A DNA stretch of 36,113 nt from Bacillota bacterium (GTDB lineage: Bacteria; Bacillota; Dethiobacteria; DTU022): positions 1 to 36,113 of the forward strand of contig JAUWPV010000016.1 of NCBI GenBank assembly GCA_030611385.1, read 5' to 3'. A program made the position numbers and the translations under genes. Positions 1-8,045 of this stretch are shown here, one piece after another (position 1 is the first letter of the stretch; each line of letters starts with the position of its first letter). The notes beneath the pieces are model-generated. The model was not told where the DNA came from. It searched no databases and saw only the letters and a list, made by a program, of their open reading frames with translations.

Positions 1-129
1 TGTAAGCTCATACGGCTGCAGGGTTTCAATGATTTCTTTATAACTGATCGAACCATTACTCTTGCCGCGTTTAACCAGCTCATTTTGTGCATCTTCCAGA
101 GATATTGTTTTCTCTGCATCTTTAGCCAC
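1..129 (-). CDS. rpoD: RNA polymerase primary sigma factor RpoD (SigA), N-terminal fragment
   Basis: Only the first 43 codons lie in the window; the gene runs off the left edge. The GTG start at 129-127 follows a strong Shine-Dalgarno sequence (AAGGAGGGG) about 8 bases upstream. The visible peptide has the look of sigma-70 region 1.1, with a helix ending in ELVKRGKSNGSISYKEI, as in other primary sigma factors. The start overlaps the 3' end of dnaG by 8 bases, which implies translational coupling. dnaG followed by rpoD is the classic macromolecular synthesis operon order, and this supports the assignment more strongly than the short peptide does. No promoter-recognition region (2 or 4) can be checked here. 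Confidence 0.85.
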   Translation of the reverse strand, partial: MAKDAEKTISLEDAQNELVKRGKSNGSISYKEIIETLQPYELT

Positions 130-1957
130 TGAAATCCCCTCCTTTTCCTGAACGGTCAGGCCAGCCGTCTTTATCAGCAATCAGCTGCTGCTGTTCGCGT
201 AGTAACTCGTTAATATCCTCTTCTGAACCAGAGGCTTCGCGCTCTTTCCTTCTTTTATCCAGTTCTCGCTGTTCCTTCTTGCCCCAAATATGGTGCAATC
301 GACTGATACAATCTTTAACCATACGCTTCGTCGTCTGGGCCGGTAGATCCTGCAAGGCTGGATCAGATACCGCTTCGGTTATTAAGTTTATGATCTGCGG
401 ATCTTCAAACTGGTTGAGCAGCTTTTCTGTGCTGACAAACGATTCCACGGCAACGCTATTCCACAAAGCTTCGATCACTTTTCTAATCCGCGGATCATCA
501 ATATATTCTATTCGTAAATGATTCCGCCCTATTTCGGCTATTTCCTTGCTTTGAAACATCAAAGATAATAACATTTTTTCAGCCGACCCGATCATAATTT
601 TCTCTTCCCTCTCCGGCTGCTCATTTTTCTGCGCATCCTGGAAACGGCTGCCTCTCTTCCGCCTTTTTTTCAACTCCCTGCGCAGGGCATCCTCATCAAC
701 ACCCAGTTCTTCAGCTGCCTTTCTCAGGTAAAAATCTTGTTCAACCTGATTCACTGCAGAAAGGAGGAAAGGCATTAACTCTTCAACATATTTAATTCTC
801 CCTTTATCCGAAGCGAGATCGAATCTCTTTTTTAGCTGCTGCAAGCGGTATTCCATCAGCGGTCTGGAGTTATTGACAAGATCAATAAAGGAATCTGCGC
901 CGTTTTCCCTGATATAGCTGTCCGGGTCACTGCCCTCAGGAAGATCTGCTACCTGAACCAGGCATCCAGTAGATTGCAGGATGGCCAATCCTCTCCATGT
1001 CGCCGCTTCACCGGCACTATCTGAATCATAAGCTGTAATTACTGTTTCGGCCTGGAAACGGAGCAAACGACCCTGCTCAACGGTAAGTGCAGTCCCCATG
1101 GAAGCGACAACGTTTTTAATTCCGGCTTGAAAAGCGGTTATTACATCAGTATAGCCTTCCATAATTACTGCTTTTTTTTCGCGGCGAATCTCTTCACGAG
1201 CCAGATTCAAGCCATAGAGCAGGGAACTCTTTTCATATACCGGAGTTTCCGGTGAGTTCAAGTACTTCGGCCCACTTTTTTCTCCCTCTTCAAGCGCTCG
1301 GCCGCCAAACCCGGCTACCTTACCGCTGATATTAAAGATTGGAAACATAACCCTGTTTCTAAAACGATCATAATAGCCTTTTTCCCTACCCGGTGAAACG
1401 AGTCCGGCTTTTACCAGTAAATCAGCGGAAATTCCTTTTTTTCGGGCAAAATTAAAAAAACCGGTCCAGTCTGCCGGAGCGTAACCCAGCATGAAAAGTT
1501 CAATAATCTTTTGTTCAATTCCTCTTTTTTGTAAATATTCCAGTGCTGTTTTACCGGAATCGGTCTTACACAGGCAGTAAGCATAAAAACGGCTGGCCAG
1601 AAAATTTAATTTATAAATTTTTTCCTTTAAATTGTCTTCTGCCGGAGAACCGGTTTTCGGTTCTGGAATAGTTACACCTGAACGTCTGGCCAGAAAACGG
1701 GCCGCTTCCGGAAATGTAAGTTTTTCCATTTGCATGACCAGACTGAAAACATTTCCGGAAGCTCCACAACCAAAGCAGTGGAAAAGCTGCTTTTCCGGCG
1801 ATACCGTAAAAGAAGGAGTTTTCTCGGTGTGAAAAGGGCAGAGGCCGACCATATTCTTGCCTCTTCTTTCCAGTTTGAGATATTCCCCAATCAGCCCAAC
1901 CAGATCGGTCCGCTGCCTGATCTCATCGATTATTTCTTCCGGTATTCCCTGGGGCAT
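122..1957 (-). CDS. dnaG: DNA primase DnaG
   Basis: Synthesises RNA primers at the replication fork in association with the DnaB-type helicase. Counting from the first in-frame TTG (1975), a CHC2 zinc finger is visible near residues 46-70 (CPFH followed by CFGC). The central TOPRIM domain has the EGYTD acidic motif and the metal-binding DSDSAGE motif. The C-terminal third is helical, as expected for the helicase-interaction domain, and total length is normal. I chose the ATG at 1957 because AGGTG lies 7 bases upstream and family members usually begin near IPEEIIDEIR. The TTG six codons earlier has no good ribosome binding site. The stop overlaps the rpoD start. The promoter may lie in the structured interval upstream (2024-2263). 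Confidence 0.97.
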   Translation of the reverse strand: MPQGIPEEIIDEIRQRTDLVGLIGEYLKLERRGKNMVGLCPFHTEKTPSFTVSPEKQLFHCFGCGASGNVFSLVMQMEKLTFPEAARFLARRSGVTIPEPKTGSPAEDNLKEKIYKLNFLASRFYAYCLCKTDSGKTALEYLQKRGIEQKIIELFMLGYAPADWTGFFNFARKKGISADLLVKAGLVSPGREKGYYDRFRNRVMFPIFNISGKVAGFGGRALEEGEKSGPKYLNSPETPVYEKSSLLYGLNLAREEIRREKKAVIMEGYTDVITAFQAGIKNVVASMGTALTVEQGRLLRFQAETVITAYDSDSAGEAATWRGLAILQSTGCLVQVADLPEGSDPDSYIRENGADSFIDLVNNSRPLMEYRLQQLKKRFDLASDKGRIKYVEELMPFLLSAVNQVEQDFYLRKAAEELGVDEDALRRELKKRRKRGSRFQDAQKNEQPEREEKIMIGSAEKMLLSLMFQSKEIAEIGRNHLRIEYIDDPRIRKVIEALWNSVAVESFVSTEKLLNQFEDPQIINLITEAVSDPALQDLPAQTTKRMVKDCISRLHHIWGKKEQRELDKRRKEREASGSEEDINELLREQQQLIADKDGWPDRSGKGGDFSG

Positions 1958-2023
1958 AGTCAGCACCTGTTGCAAAATTTAAATAAGATCCGCCTGAGAA
2001 AAAATCCCTGACCATACAGATAA

Positions 2024-2054
2024 CAAAAACCTCATCTCGAGGGCAGAGACGAGG
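2024..2054 (-). terminator. Rho-independent terminator upstream of dnaG
   Basis: On the minus strand a nine-pair hairpin (CCTCGTCTC with GAGATGAGG, including one G-T pair; 7-base loop) is followed directly by TTTTTG. It lies about 70 bases before the dnaG start and points toward dnaG. It therefore either ends a short upstream transcript or attenuates dnaG expression. Confidence 0.7.
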
Positions 2055-2068
2055 TGATCCCGAATCCT

Positions 2069-2096
2069 ATAATAATGCAACTGTTCTAAATGTGAA
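2069..2096 (-). promoter_or_regulatory. Candidate sigma-A promoter upstream of dnaG
   Basis: Minus-strand TTCACA and TATTAT are separated by 16 bases, each one mismatch from consensus. Transcription would begin only a few bases before the terminator hairpin at 2030-2054, which makes the arrangement odd. The call rests on motif match alone. Confidence 0.3.
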
Positions 2097-2231
2097 GACC
2101 GGGTTCTCCCTCTCCAAATAGGCTGCCCGAAACCTTGTTAAGTTAAATTCGACAGTTCAGTCTTCATTCCTGCCTGACTGGTAACAATTTAAAACAACCA
2201 GAGTATTTCAATCGATATTGGTTAGTTTAAT

Positions 2232-2263
2232 AAACCCCGACACCTTCAAAGATGCCGGGGTTT
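2232..2263 (-). terminator. Terminator after the Fe-S flavoprotein gene
   Basis: A 13-base-pair hairpin (AAACCCCG arm, six-base loop, two G-T pairs on the minus strand) lies 37 bases past the stop codon at 2300. The following T-run is short (GGGGTTTATT), so efficiency is uncertain. The stem is symmetric enough to act on either strand. Confidence 0.6.
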
Positions 2264-2299
2264 GCATGATCTAATCTATCTAAAACTAAAACAAACAGC

Positions 2300-4363
2300 T
2301 CACTTTAGTTTTTCTGCCGCCTCGGCAATTACCTGATCAAACTTATCGATCTCATCGCCATCCAATTCGGTGTAGGTTATACTTTCACGATTCATACCGA
2401 GGGTTTCAAGCATATCACAGGCATGGCCAACCCTTTTTTCTGCCCAGTAGCTAATGTCTTTATACTGGCAGTTACCCCTTTCGCTATCACGACAGCCGAC
2501 GACAACTACTCCGTCAATACCAAGCTCGATAGCTTTGAGCAAGTGCACCGAATCAAGCTTGCCGACACAAGGGTAACGGACCACGGCTACATTGTTCTGT
2601 TCTTTCCTGACAAAGTCCGGTAGGGCAAATGCTCCGTAAGAGCAGGTAATGGCCAGAATAGCCGGTTTTCCATTGCGCTTGTCCACCAGTTTCTGCACCG
2701 CGGGCCCAATTGCATTAACAGCTTCTTCAACATACGGAGCACGGAACTTGATCGCATATACCGGGCACATACTGAGACAGAGTCCACAAGCCTGGCACTG
2801 CTCATTACGGATACTTACCTTGCCCTCTTCAGTGATTACGGGCACATTGTAAGGACAAACACGCACGCAGGTGAGGCAGTGCACGCAGAGATCTTCATCT
2901 TGCTGTGCCCCGGCTGCACAGGTCAGGCAGCGACGTGCTTCACAAATTGCTGTTTCAATATCATAACCCAGTTCAGCCTGTTTAAAATGGCGCACTCTCT
3001 CTTCGGGAGAGATCATCGGAATGGCATTGCGTTCAATATGAACGACCTCTTCGACAACTTTTGCATCGAGTTTATCAAGGACCGCGACTTCTTCCAAACT
3101 GGCACAATCGAACGGTACACCCTGCAGGTAACCGGCGGCAGCTTGTGCTGCCAGGCGACCGTTAGCCATTGCCTGCACGGCCGATCCCGGACCCGTTACC
3201 ATCTCACCGCAGCTAAATACTCCGGCTCGGCTAGTGGTCATTTTCTGGCTATTAAAAACTACATTTCCGCGATCGTCAATTTCAATCTCGCCGCGCACCG
3301 GTTCAGGATCGCCACCCTGACCGATCGCAAAAATTACAATGTCACCACTGATCATTTCTTTATGATCATCTTTCATTTTAGGGTTAAAACGCCCCTGATC
3401 ATCAAAAACACAGGTGCATTCGACCACTTCGAGACCGGTTATTTTACCGTTTTCTCTGATAATGGCGTGCGGACCCCAGGAGTTGTTGAATTCAATGCCC
3501 TCTTCTTTGGCTTCTTCAATTTCCCATCTAAATGCGGGCATTTCTTCATCACACTCGAGGCAGGACAGCTTAACTTTAGCTGCACCGGCCCGCAGGGATG
3601 AACGAGCCACATCCATAGCCACGTTGCCACCGCCGATTACAATTACATTTGGGTTTCCTGTAAATTTGAAACCTGACCGCTTTACATCCTGCAAGAAGGG
3701 AAGGGCATAGAGAATACCATCTCCCTCAACGCCGGGAATATTGAGGCCCCTGCTTACGGGCAGACCCATAGCCAGCAGAACAGCCTGGCAACCTTCCTTT
3801 TCGAGTTGTTCAATGGTAATATCTTTACCCAGTTCAATACCATACTTGAAGGTAATGCCCTGCTCAGCGATTTCGCTGATGTCCTGATCGACGGCTTCAT
3901 CAGGCAGACGGTAGAGGGGAATGTAATGACGGACGGCCCCGCCGGCCATTTTTTCGCGATCATATACTGTAACTTCAGCCCCCAGTCTGGCCAGGTCAAA
4001 AGCAGCAGTCAGACCGGCCGGCCCCGCACCGATAATCGCCACCTTGCCGCGAACCTTCGGACCGTCAACGGGAGGCGGCACTTTTGCTTTGCCGTGTTCG
4101 ACTGCAAAACGCTTTAAACCACGAATCGAAGGCGGTTTGTCTACATCGTTGCGTCGACACTCTTCCTCGCAATGGTGGGCACAAATTGTACCGCAAACGA
4201 ATGGCAGCGGGTTTGTTTCTTTGATTATCGCCAGCGCCATGTCAAAATTACCGGTAGCAATGGCCAGCAAATAATCCCGGACACCCTGGTGCAGCGGACA
4301 GGCCGATTGGCAGGGCGGATGAATATTTTTCAAAGCCAAATCTTGGTTATTACGATGGGTCAA
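2300..4363 (-). CDS. GltD-like FAD oxidoreductase fused to 2[4Fe-4S] ferredoxin and MvhD-type module
   Basis: A 687-residue soluble redox protein with three modules. Residues about 15-90 carry the Cys-rich Fe-S segment typical of GltD and dihydropyrimidine dehydrogenase (C18, C22, C57, C61, C65, C69). Residues 107-410 form a two-nucleotide-fold flavoprotein, with GAGPAG at 112-117 for FAD and a second fold starting near 240 (GGGNVAMD) for NAD(P)H. Residues 490-535 hold two CxxCxxCxxxC clusters. Residues 565-660 resemble MvhD, the Fe-S subunit linking hydrogenase to heterodisulfide reductase (C574, C599, C624, C632). A likely role is electron transfer between NAD(P)H, ferredoxin and an unidentified partner. 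No hdrABC or hydrogenase genes are nearby. The TTG start has AAGGAGTGA nine bases upstream. Substrate and partner are unknown. Confidence 0.85.
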   Translation of the reverse strand: MTHRNNQDLALKNIHPPCQSACPLHQGVRDYLLAIATGNFDMALAIIKETNPLPFVCGTICAHHCEEECRRNDVDKPPSIRGLKRFAVEHGKAKVPPPVDGPKVRGKVAIIGAGPAGLTAAFDLARLGAEVTVYDREKMAGGAVRHYIPLYRLPDEAVDQDISEIAEQGITFKYGIELGKDITIEQLEKEGCQAVLLAMGLPVSRGLNIPGVEGDGILYALPFLQDVKRSGFKFTGNPNVIVIGGGNVAMDVARSSLRAGAAKVKLSCLECDEEMPAFRWEIEEAKEEGIEFNNSWGPHAIIRENGKITGLEVVECTCVFDDQGRFNPKMKDDHKEMISGDIVIFAIGQGGDPEPVRGEIEIDDRGNVVFNSQKMTTSRAGVFSCGEMVTGPGSAVQAMANGRLAAQAAAGYLQGVPFDCASLEEVAVLDKLDAKVVEEVVHIERNAIPMISPEERVRHFKQAELGYDIETAICEARRCLTCAAGAQQDEDLCVHCLTCVRVCPYNVPVITEEGKVSIRNEQCQACGLCLSMCPVYAIKFRAPYVEEAVNAIGPAVQKLVDKRNGKPAILAITCSYGAFALPDFVRKEQNNVAVVRYPCVGKLDSVHLLKAIELGIDGVVVVGCRDSERGNCQYKDISYWAEKRVGHACDMLETLGMNRESITYTELDGDEIDKFDQVIAEAAEKLK

Positions 4364-4469
4364 TTAGATCACTCCTTGCGACTATTTTAACTCACTTACT
4401 ATTCGCCATAAAAAAGCGTTCTCCTGTTCATATCAACATACAATTATAAGATTAAATCTTCTTATTATT

Positions 4470-7115
4470 TCATACGGAAAGGGTCGCCCGGGCTGCCGCC
4501 AGGCGAGCGATCGGTAGGCGGTATGGTGAACAGCTGACATAGTCAAGACCGACGGTATGGAAGAAATTGATTGAAGCCGGGTCGCCTCCATGCTCTCCGC
4601 AAACACCGACTTTTAGACTTGAATTCGCCAAACGGCCCTTTTCAATTGCTATTTCAATTAATCTGCCGACCCCTTCACGATCAATCTCGGCAAAGGGGTT
4701 TACTTTCAATATTTTTTTCTGGAGATAAAAAGGTAAAAACTTGCTTTCAGAATCATCCCGGCTGTAGCCGAGTGTGGTCTGGGTCAGGTCGTTGGTCCCA
4801 ATGGAAAAAAACGAGGCTGCTCCGGCCAATTGATCGGCTACCAAACAGGCCCTTGGCAGCTCAATCATTGTGCCGACAAGGTATAAGATCTGCCCTTCCT
4901 GCTCTGCAAATATTTCCTCAGCTGTCGTGTCAACCAGCTGTTTCATCAACTCCATCTCTTCACGGTGTCCAACCAGTGGAATCATAATCTCCGGTTGCAG
5001 CTGATCAGCAGGCATACCTTCTTGGAGAAGTTCAAAAATAGCCATAAATATCGCCCTGATCTGCATGCGGTATATTTCAGGATAGACCAAACCCAGACGA
5101 CAGCCACGATGGCCGAGCATCGGATTAAATTCAGTAAGAGATTGCACCTTTTGTAGTAAAATTTCCTGATTACGTAACTGTTCAGCATCTCCTCTTTCCC
5201 GCCGCAACCGATCCACTTCTAATAGAAGTTCTTCCCGATTAGGCAGAAATTCGTGCAGCGGAGGATCGAGCAGGCGTATAGTTACCGGTTTCCCAGCCAT
5301 CTCTTTAAAAATACCCTTAAAATCACCCTGCTGCATCGGCAACAGCTTGGTCAATGCCTCTTCGCGCTCTTCCAAAGTTGATGCTATGATCATCTTTTGA
5401 ACCACAGGAACCCGTTCTGCTGCCATAAACATATGCTCTGTCCGGCAGAGTCCGATACCCTGGGCCCCCATTTCAACAGCACGGCGGGCATCTTCGGGAT
5501 TATCGGCATTGGCACGCACTTTCAGGCGGCGGATCTCGTCTGCCCAACCAAGCAATTCGTGGAATTCCGCTGTAAAATGCGGTTCGATCAAGGGTGCTTG
5601 CCCCAGGATAATCTGGCCGGTGCTCCCGTCAATCGAAAGCACCTCTCCTTCGGGATATAAGCTATCTTTTACATAGAAACATCCTTTAGTCATATCGATC
5701 TTCAATTCTTCACAGCCGCAGACACACGGTTTACCCATTCCGCGGGCAACCACGGCAGCATGACTGGTCATCCCACCACGACTGGTCAGGATACCCTGTG
5801 CAGCAATAATACCGTGGATATCATCCGGGGTGGTTTCCGGTCTGACCAGGAGCACTTTCTCCCCGTTTTGGGCCATTCCCTGGGTCTTATCCGCATCGAA
5901 AACCACTTTGCCGGAAGCAGCACCGGGCGAAGCAGGCAGACCACGGCCAATTACTATTCTTTCAGCATCGGGATCAATACGCCAGTGCAACAGCTGTTCA
6001 AGCTGATTCGGCTCGATTCTTTGCAGCGCTTCGGTTTTACTGATCAGACCTTCTTTGACCATATCGACAGCAATGCGTATAGCTGCCAGGGTAGTCCGTT
6101 TACCGGTGCGGGTTTGCAGAATGTAGAGTTTGCTTTTTTCAATTGTAAACTCAATATCCTGCATTTCACGATAATGCAGCTCGAGAGTCATACAGATCTC
6201 AGCAAACTGCTTATAGATGGCCGGCATATCGTCCTTGAGTTCAATCAGGGGATGGGGCGTACGGATTCCAGCTACCACATCCTCACCCTGGGCATTGACT
6301 AAATATTCACCGTAAAGTCTTGGTTCACCAGTCGACGGATTACGGGTAAAGGCCACTCCTGTACCGCTGTCTTCACCTAAATTACCGAACACCATGGCCT
6401 GGATATTCACTGCCGTACCCAGATTATCAGGTATGCGGTTTGCCTGCCGGTAAATCACGGCCCGGTTTGTATTCCACGATTTGAAGACGGATTCAACCGC
6501 CAGGAAAAGCTGTTCCTGTGGATCGTTAGGAAACTCTGCTCCGGTCTCCTGGCGCACCACAGCTAAAAAGCCATCGACAATCTGTTCGAGATCGGCCTGT
6601 TCCAGTTCAGCATCGGATCGCACTTTTTTACGATTCCTGGCTTCGGTCAGGATGTTTTCGAAAAGATGATGGCTCACTTTTAAAACAACATTGGCGAACA
6701 TCTGAATAAAGCGGCGGTAACAGTCAAGGGTAAAGCGGCGTTCGCCCATTTCCTGAGCCAGATGCTTAACTGTCTTCGGCATTAAACCCAGATTTAAAAT
6801 AGTGTCCATCATACCGGGCATTGAGATAACTGCACCTGATCGCACTGACATAAGGAGCGGCTCTCTACCTCCAAAACTGCGCCCGGTCTGCTGCTCGAGA
6901 AGTCTTAAGTTTTCCAGGATTTCAGCTTTTAGTTCCGGCCAAAGGCCTTCACCCCTGCTCAGATATTGATTACACGCTTCCGTAGTAATAATAAAGCCAG
7001 GTGGAACAGGCAGTCCGATTCGGGCCATTTCAGCCAGGTTGGCACCTTTACCGCCGAGCAGACTTTTCATAGTCTTATCGCCTTGCGCAAATTGATAAAT
7101 ATATTGCCCGGCCAT
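4470..7115 (-). CDS. ppdK: Pyruvate, phosphate dikinase PPDK
   Basis: Interconverts pyruvate, ATP and phosphate with PEP, AMP and pyrophosphate in the cytoplasm. In many anaerobes it serves glycolysis or PEP synthesis. The protein (881 residues) has the usual length and layout: N-terminal ATP-grasp domain (GGKGANLAEM near residue 22), central swivelling phosphohistidine domain with GGMTSHAAVVARG (His at about 452), and C-terminal TIM barrel with the motif GLCRTEHM. The Thr two residues before the catalytic His is the known regulatory phosphorylation site in this family, and the gene for the regulator lies immediately upstream. The ATG at 7115 shares one base with the upstream stop. A TTG at 7118 is equally possible given the strong AAGGAGG (about 9 bases before TTG, 12 before ATG). 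Confidence 0.97.
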   Translation of the reverse strand: MAGQYIYQFAQGDKTMKSLLGGKGANLAEMARIGLPVPPGFIITTEACNQYLSRGEGLWPELKAEILENLRLLEQQTGRSFGGREPLLMSVRSGAVISMPGMMDTILNLGLMPKTVKHLAQEMGERRFTLDCYRRFIQMFANVVLKVSHHLFENILTEARNRKKVRSDAELEQADLEQIVDGFLAVVRQETGAEFPNDPQEQLFLAVESVFKSWNTNRAVIYRQANRIPDNLGTAVNIQAMVFGNLGEDSGTGVAFTRNPSTGEPRLYGEYLVNAQGEDVVAGIRTPHPLIELKDDMPAIYKQFAEICMTLELHYREMQDIEFTIEKSKLYILQTRTGKRTTLAAIRIAVDMVKEGLISKTEALQRIEPNQLEQLLHWRIDPDAERIVIGRGLPASPGAASGKVVFDADKTQGMAQNGEKVLLVRPETTPDDIHGIIAAQGILTSRGGMTSHAAVVARGMGKPCVCGCEELKIDMTKGCFYVKDSLYPEGEVLSIDGSTGQIILGQAPLIEPHFTAEFHELLGWADEIRRLKVRANADNPEDARRAVEMGAQGIGLCRTEHMFMAAERVPVVQKMIIASTLEEREEALTKLLPMQQGDFKGIFKEMAGKPVTIRLLDPPLHEFLPNREELLLEVDRLRRERGDAEQLRNQEILLQKVQSLTEFNPMLGHRGCRLGLVYPEIYRMQIRAIFMAIFELLQEGMPADQLQPEIMIPLVGHREEMELMKQLVDTTAEEIFAEQEGQILYLVGTMIELPRACLVADQLAGAASFFSIGTNDLTQTTLGYSRDDSESKFLPFYLQKKILKVNPFAEIDREGVGRLIEIAIEKGRLANSSLKVGVCGEHGGDPASINFFHTVGLDYVSCSPYRLPIARLAAARATLSV

Positions 7116-7939
7116 CAAGTTTTTTCCCCTCCTTTTATTATCTGAATGATCCGATTAGCCACCTCTTCGACAGCTTTGTTAGATACATCAAATACGGCAC
7201 AGCCAATCTTTTTCATCACCCGGCGGGCATAGGCAAGTTCTTCTTCAATCCGTTCAACGGCAACATAACTGGCGTTATCTTCAAGACCAAGGGCTTTTAG
7301 GCGCTCCTGCCTGATTTCCCTGAGCTGTCCGGGGTCGATGATCAAGCCGATTATTTTTTCCGGTGAGATCCAAAAGAGCTCTTCGGGAGGTTCTACTTCG
7401 GGGACCAGGGGCAGGTTGGCAACCATAATCCCGTGGTGAGCCAGATACATACTGAGCGGTGTTTTTGAAGTGCGTGAGATGCCAACCAAAATCACATTAG
7501 CCTGTAACAGACCGCGCGGATCTTTACCATCATCATGTTTGACTGCAAACTCAACCGCTGCAACCCTGCGAAAATAATCCTGATCAAGCCGATGAATCCG
7601 CCCCGGTTCTTGATGAGGCTCTTTACAGGTAACCCGGCTAAATGCTTCCATCAATGAACCGAGAATATCCGCGGTGGGTATAGTGTGTTTGGCGGCTTCT
7701 TCTTCCATCACCTTACGTAGTTCGGGCACAACAAGAGTATAAGCAATAATAGCATTGCATCCTGAAGCTTCTTTAAATACAGCTTTGATTTGTAATTTGT
7801 CTTCAACGAAGGGAACCCTGCGCATCTCGGCATTACCTGAATTAAACTGACTCGCTACTGCCTTTACCACAAACTCTGCTGTATCACCGATTGCGTCGGA
7901 TACGATATATACTATCGGTTTGTCTGAAGATACAGCCAT
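7115..7939 (-). CDS. PPDK regulatory protein (bifunctional kinase/phosphorylase, DUF299)
   Basis: Member of the DUF299 family (YqfL in B. subtilis, PpsR for the PEP synthase type). These enzymes phosphorylate a Thr next to the catalytic His of PPDK using ADP, and remove it again by phosphorolysis. The characteristic P-loop GISRTSKT is at residues 153-160 and length (274 residues) is normal. Overlap with ppdK by one base makes PPDK the likely partner, rather than PEP synthase. The ATG start has AAGGAGAA seven bases upstream. In B. subtilis ccpN lies between glyS and this gene; here it is missing. The 106 bases between this gene and glyS contain no recognisable terminator. Confidence 0.94.
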   Translation of the reverse strand: MAVSSDKPIVYIVSDAIGDTAEFVVKAVASQFNSGNAEMRRVPFVEDKLQIKAVFKEASGCNAIIAYTLVVPELRKVMEEEAAKHTIPTADILGSLMEAFSRVTCKEPHQEPGRIHRLDQDYFRRVAAVEFAVKHDDGKDPRGLLQANVILVGISRTSKTPLSMYLAHHGIMVANLPLVPEVEPPEELFWISPEKIIGLIIDPGQLREIRQERLKALGLEDNASYVAVERIEEELAYARRVMKKIGCAVFDVSNKAVEEVANRIIQIIKGGEKT

Positions 7940-8045
7940 CTGTACATTCTCCTTGCATAAGTCTGGGCTAACTAGATAATAATAATAGACGTCTCAGTGT
8001 ATATACTCTATCTGGCAGACAACTTCCTTCTTTACGCTCTTTATT

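Larger units (their letters stand above)
2024..2180 (-). ncRNA. Possible small RNA or attenuator leader ahead of dnaG
   Basis: This stretch has no convincing open reading frame and ends in a terminator. Two helices can be written on the minus strand: GAAGAC (2165-2160) with GTCTTC (2099-2094), and AACTGT (2157-2152) with ACAGTT (2084-2079). Their order is interleaved, so they form either a pseudoknot or two mutually exclusive folds. A small GGG-AGAA-CCC hairpin lies between them. I could not match it to 6S RNA, SRP RNA or a known riboswitch. The 5' end is a guess. Six-base helices do arise by chance, so this is a candidate only. Confidence 0.25.

Noticed and set aside
2148-2154. TTCGACA, a match to the Spo0A box, in the dnaG upstream region
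   Set aside because: The same heptamer also occurs inside coding sequence of glyS, the flavodoxin gene and mnmH in this window, so one intergenic copy carries little weight.
2879-3601. Long open frame (240 codons) on the plus strand
   Set aside because: It is antisense to the Fe-S flavoprotein gene, has a Cys- and Phe-rich composition with no recognisable domain, and has no ribosome binding site. It is a frame shadow.
5760-6302. Open frame of 180 codons on the plus strand
   Set aside because: Antisense to ppdK with no family resemblance; explained by the codon pattern of ppdK.
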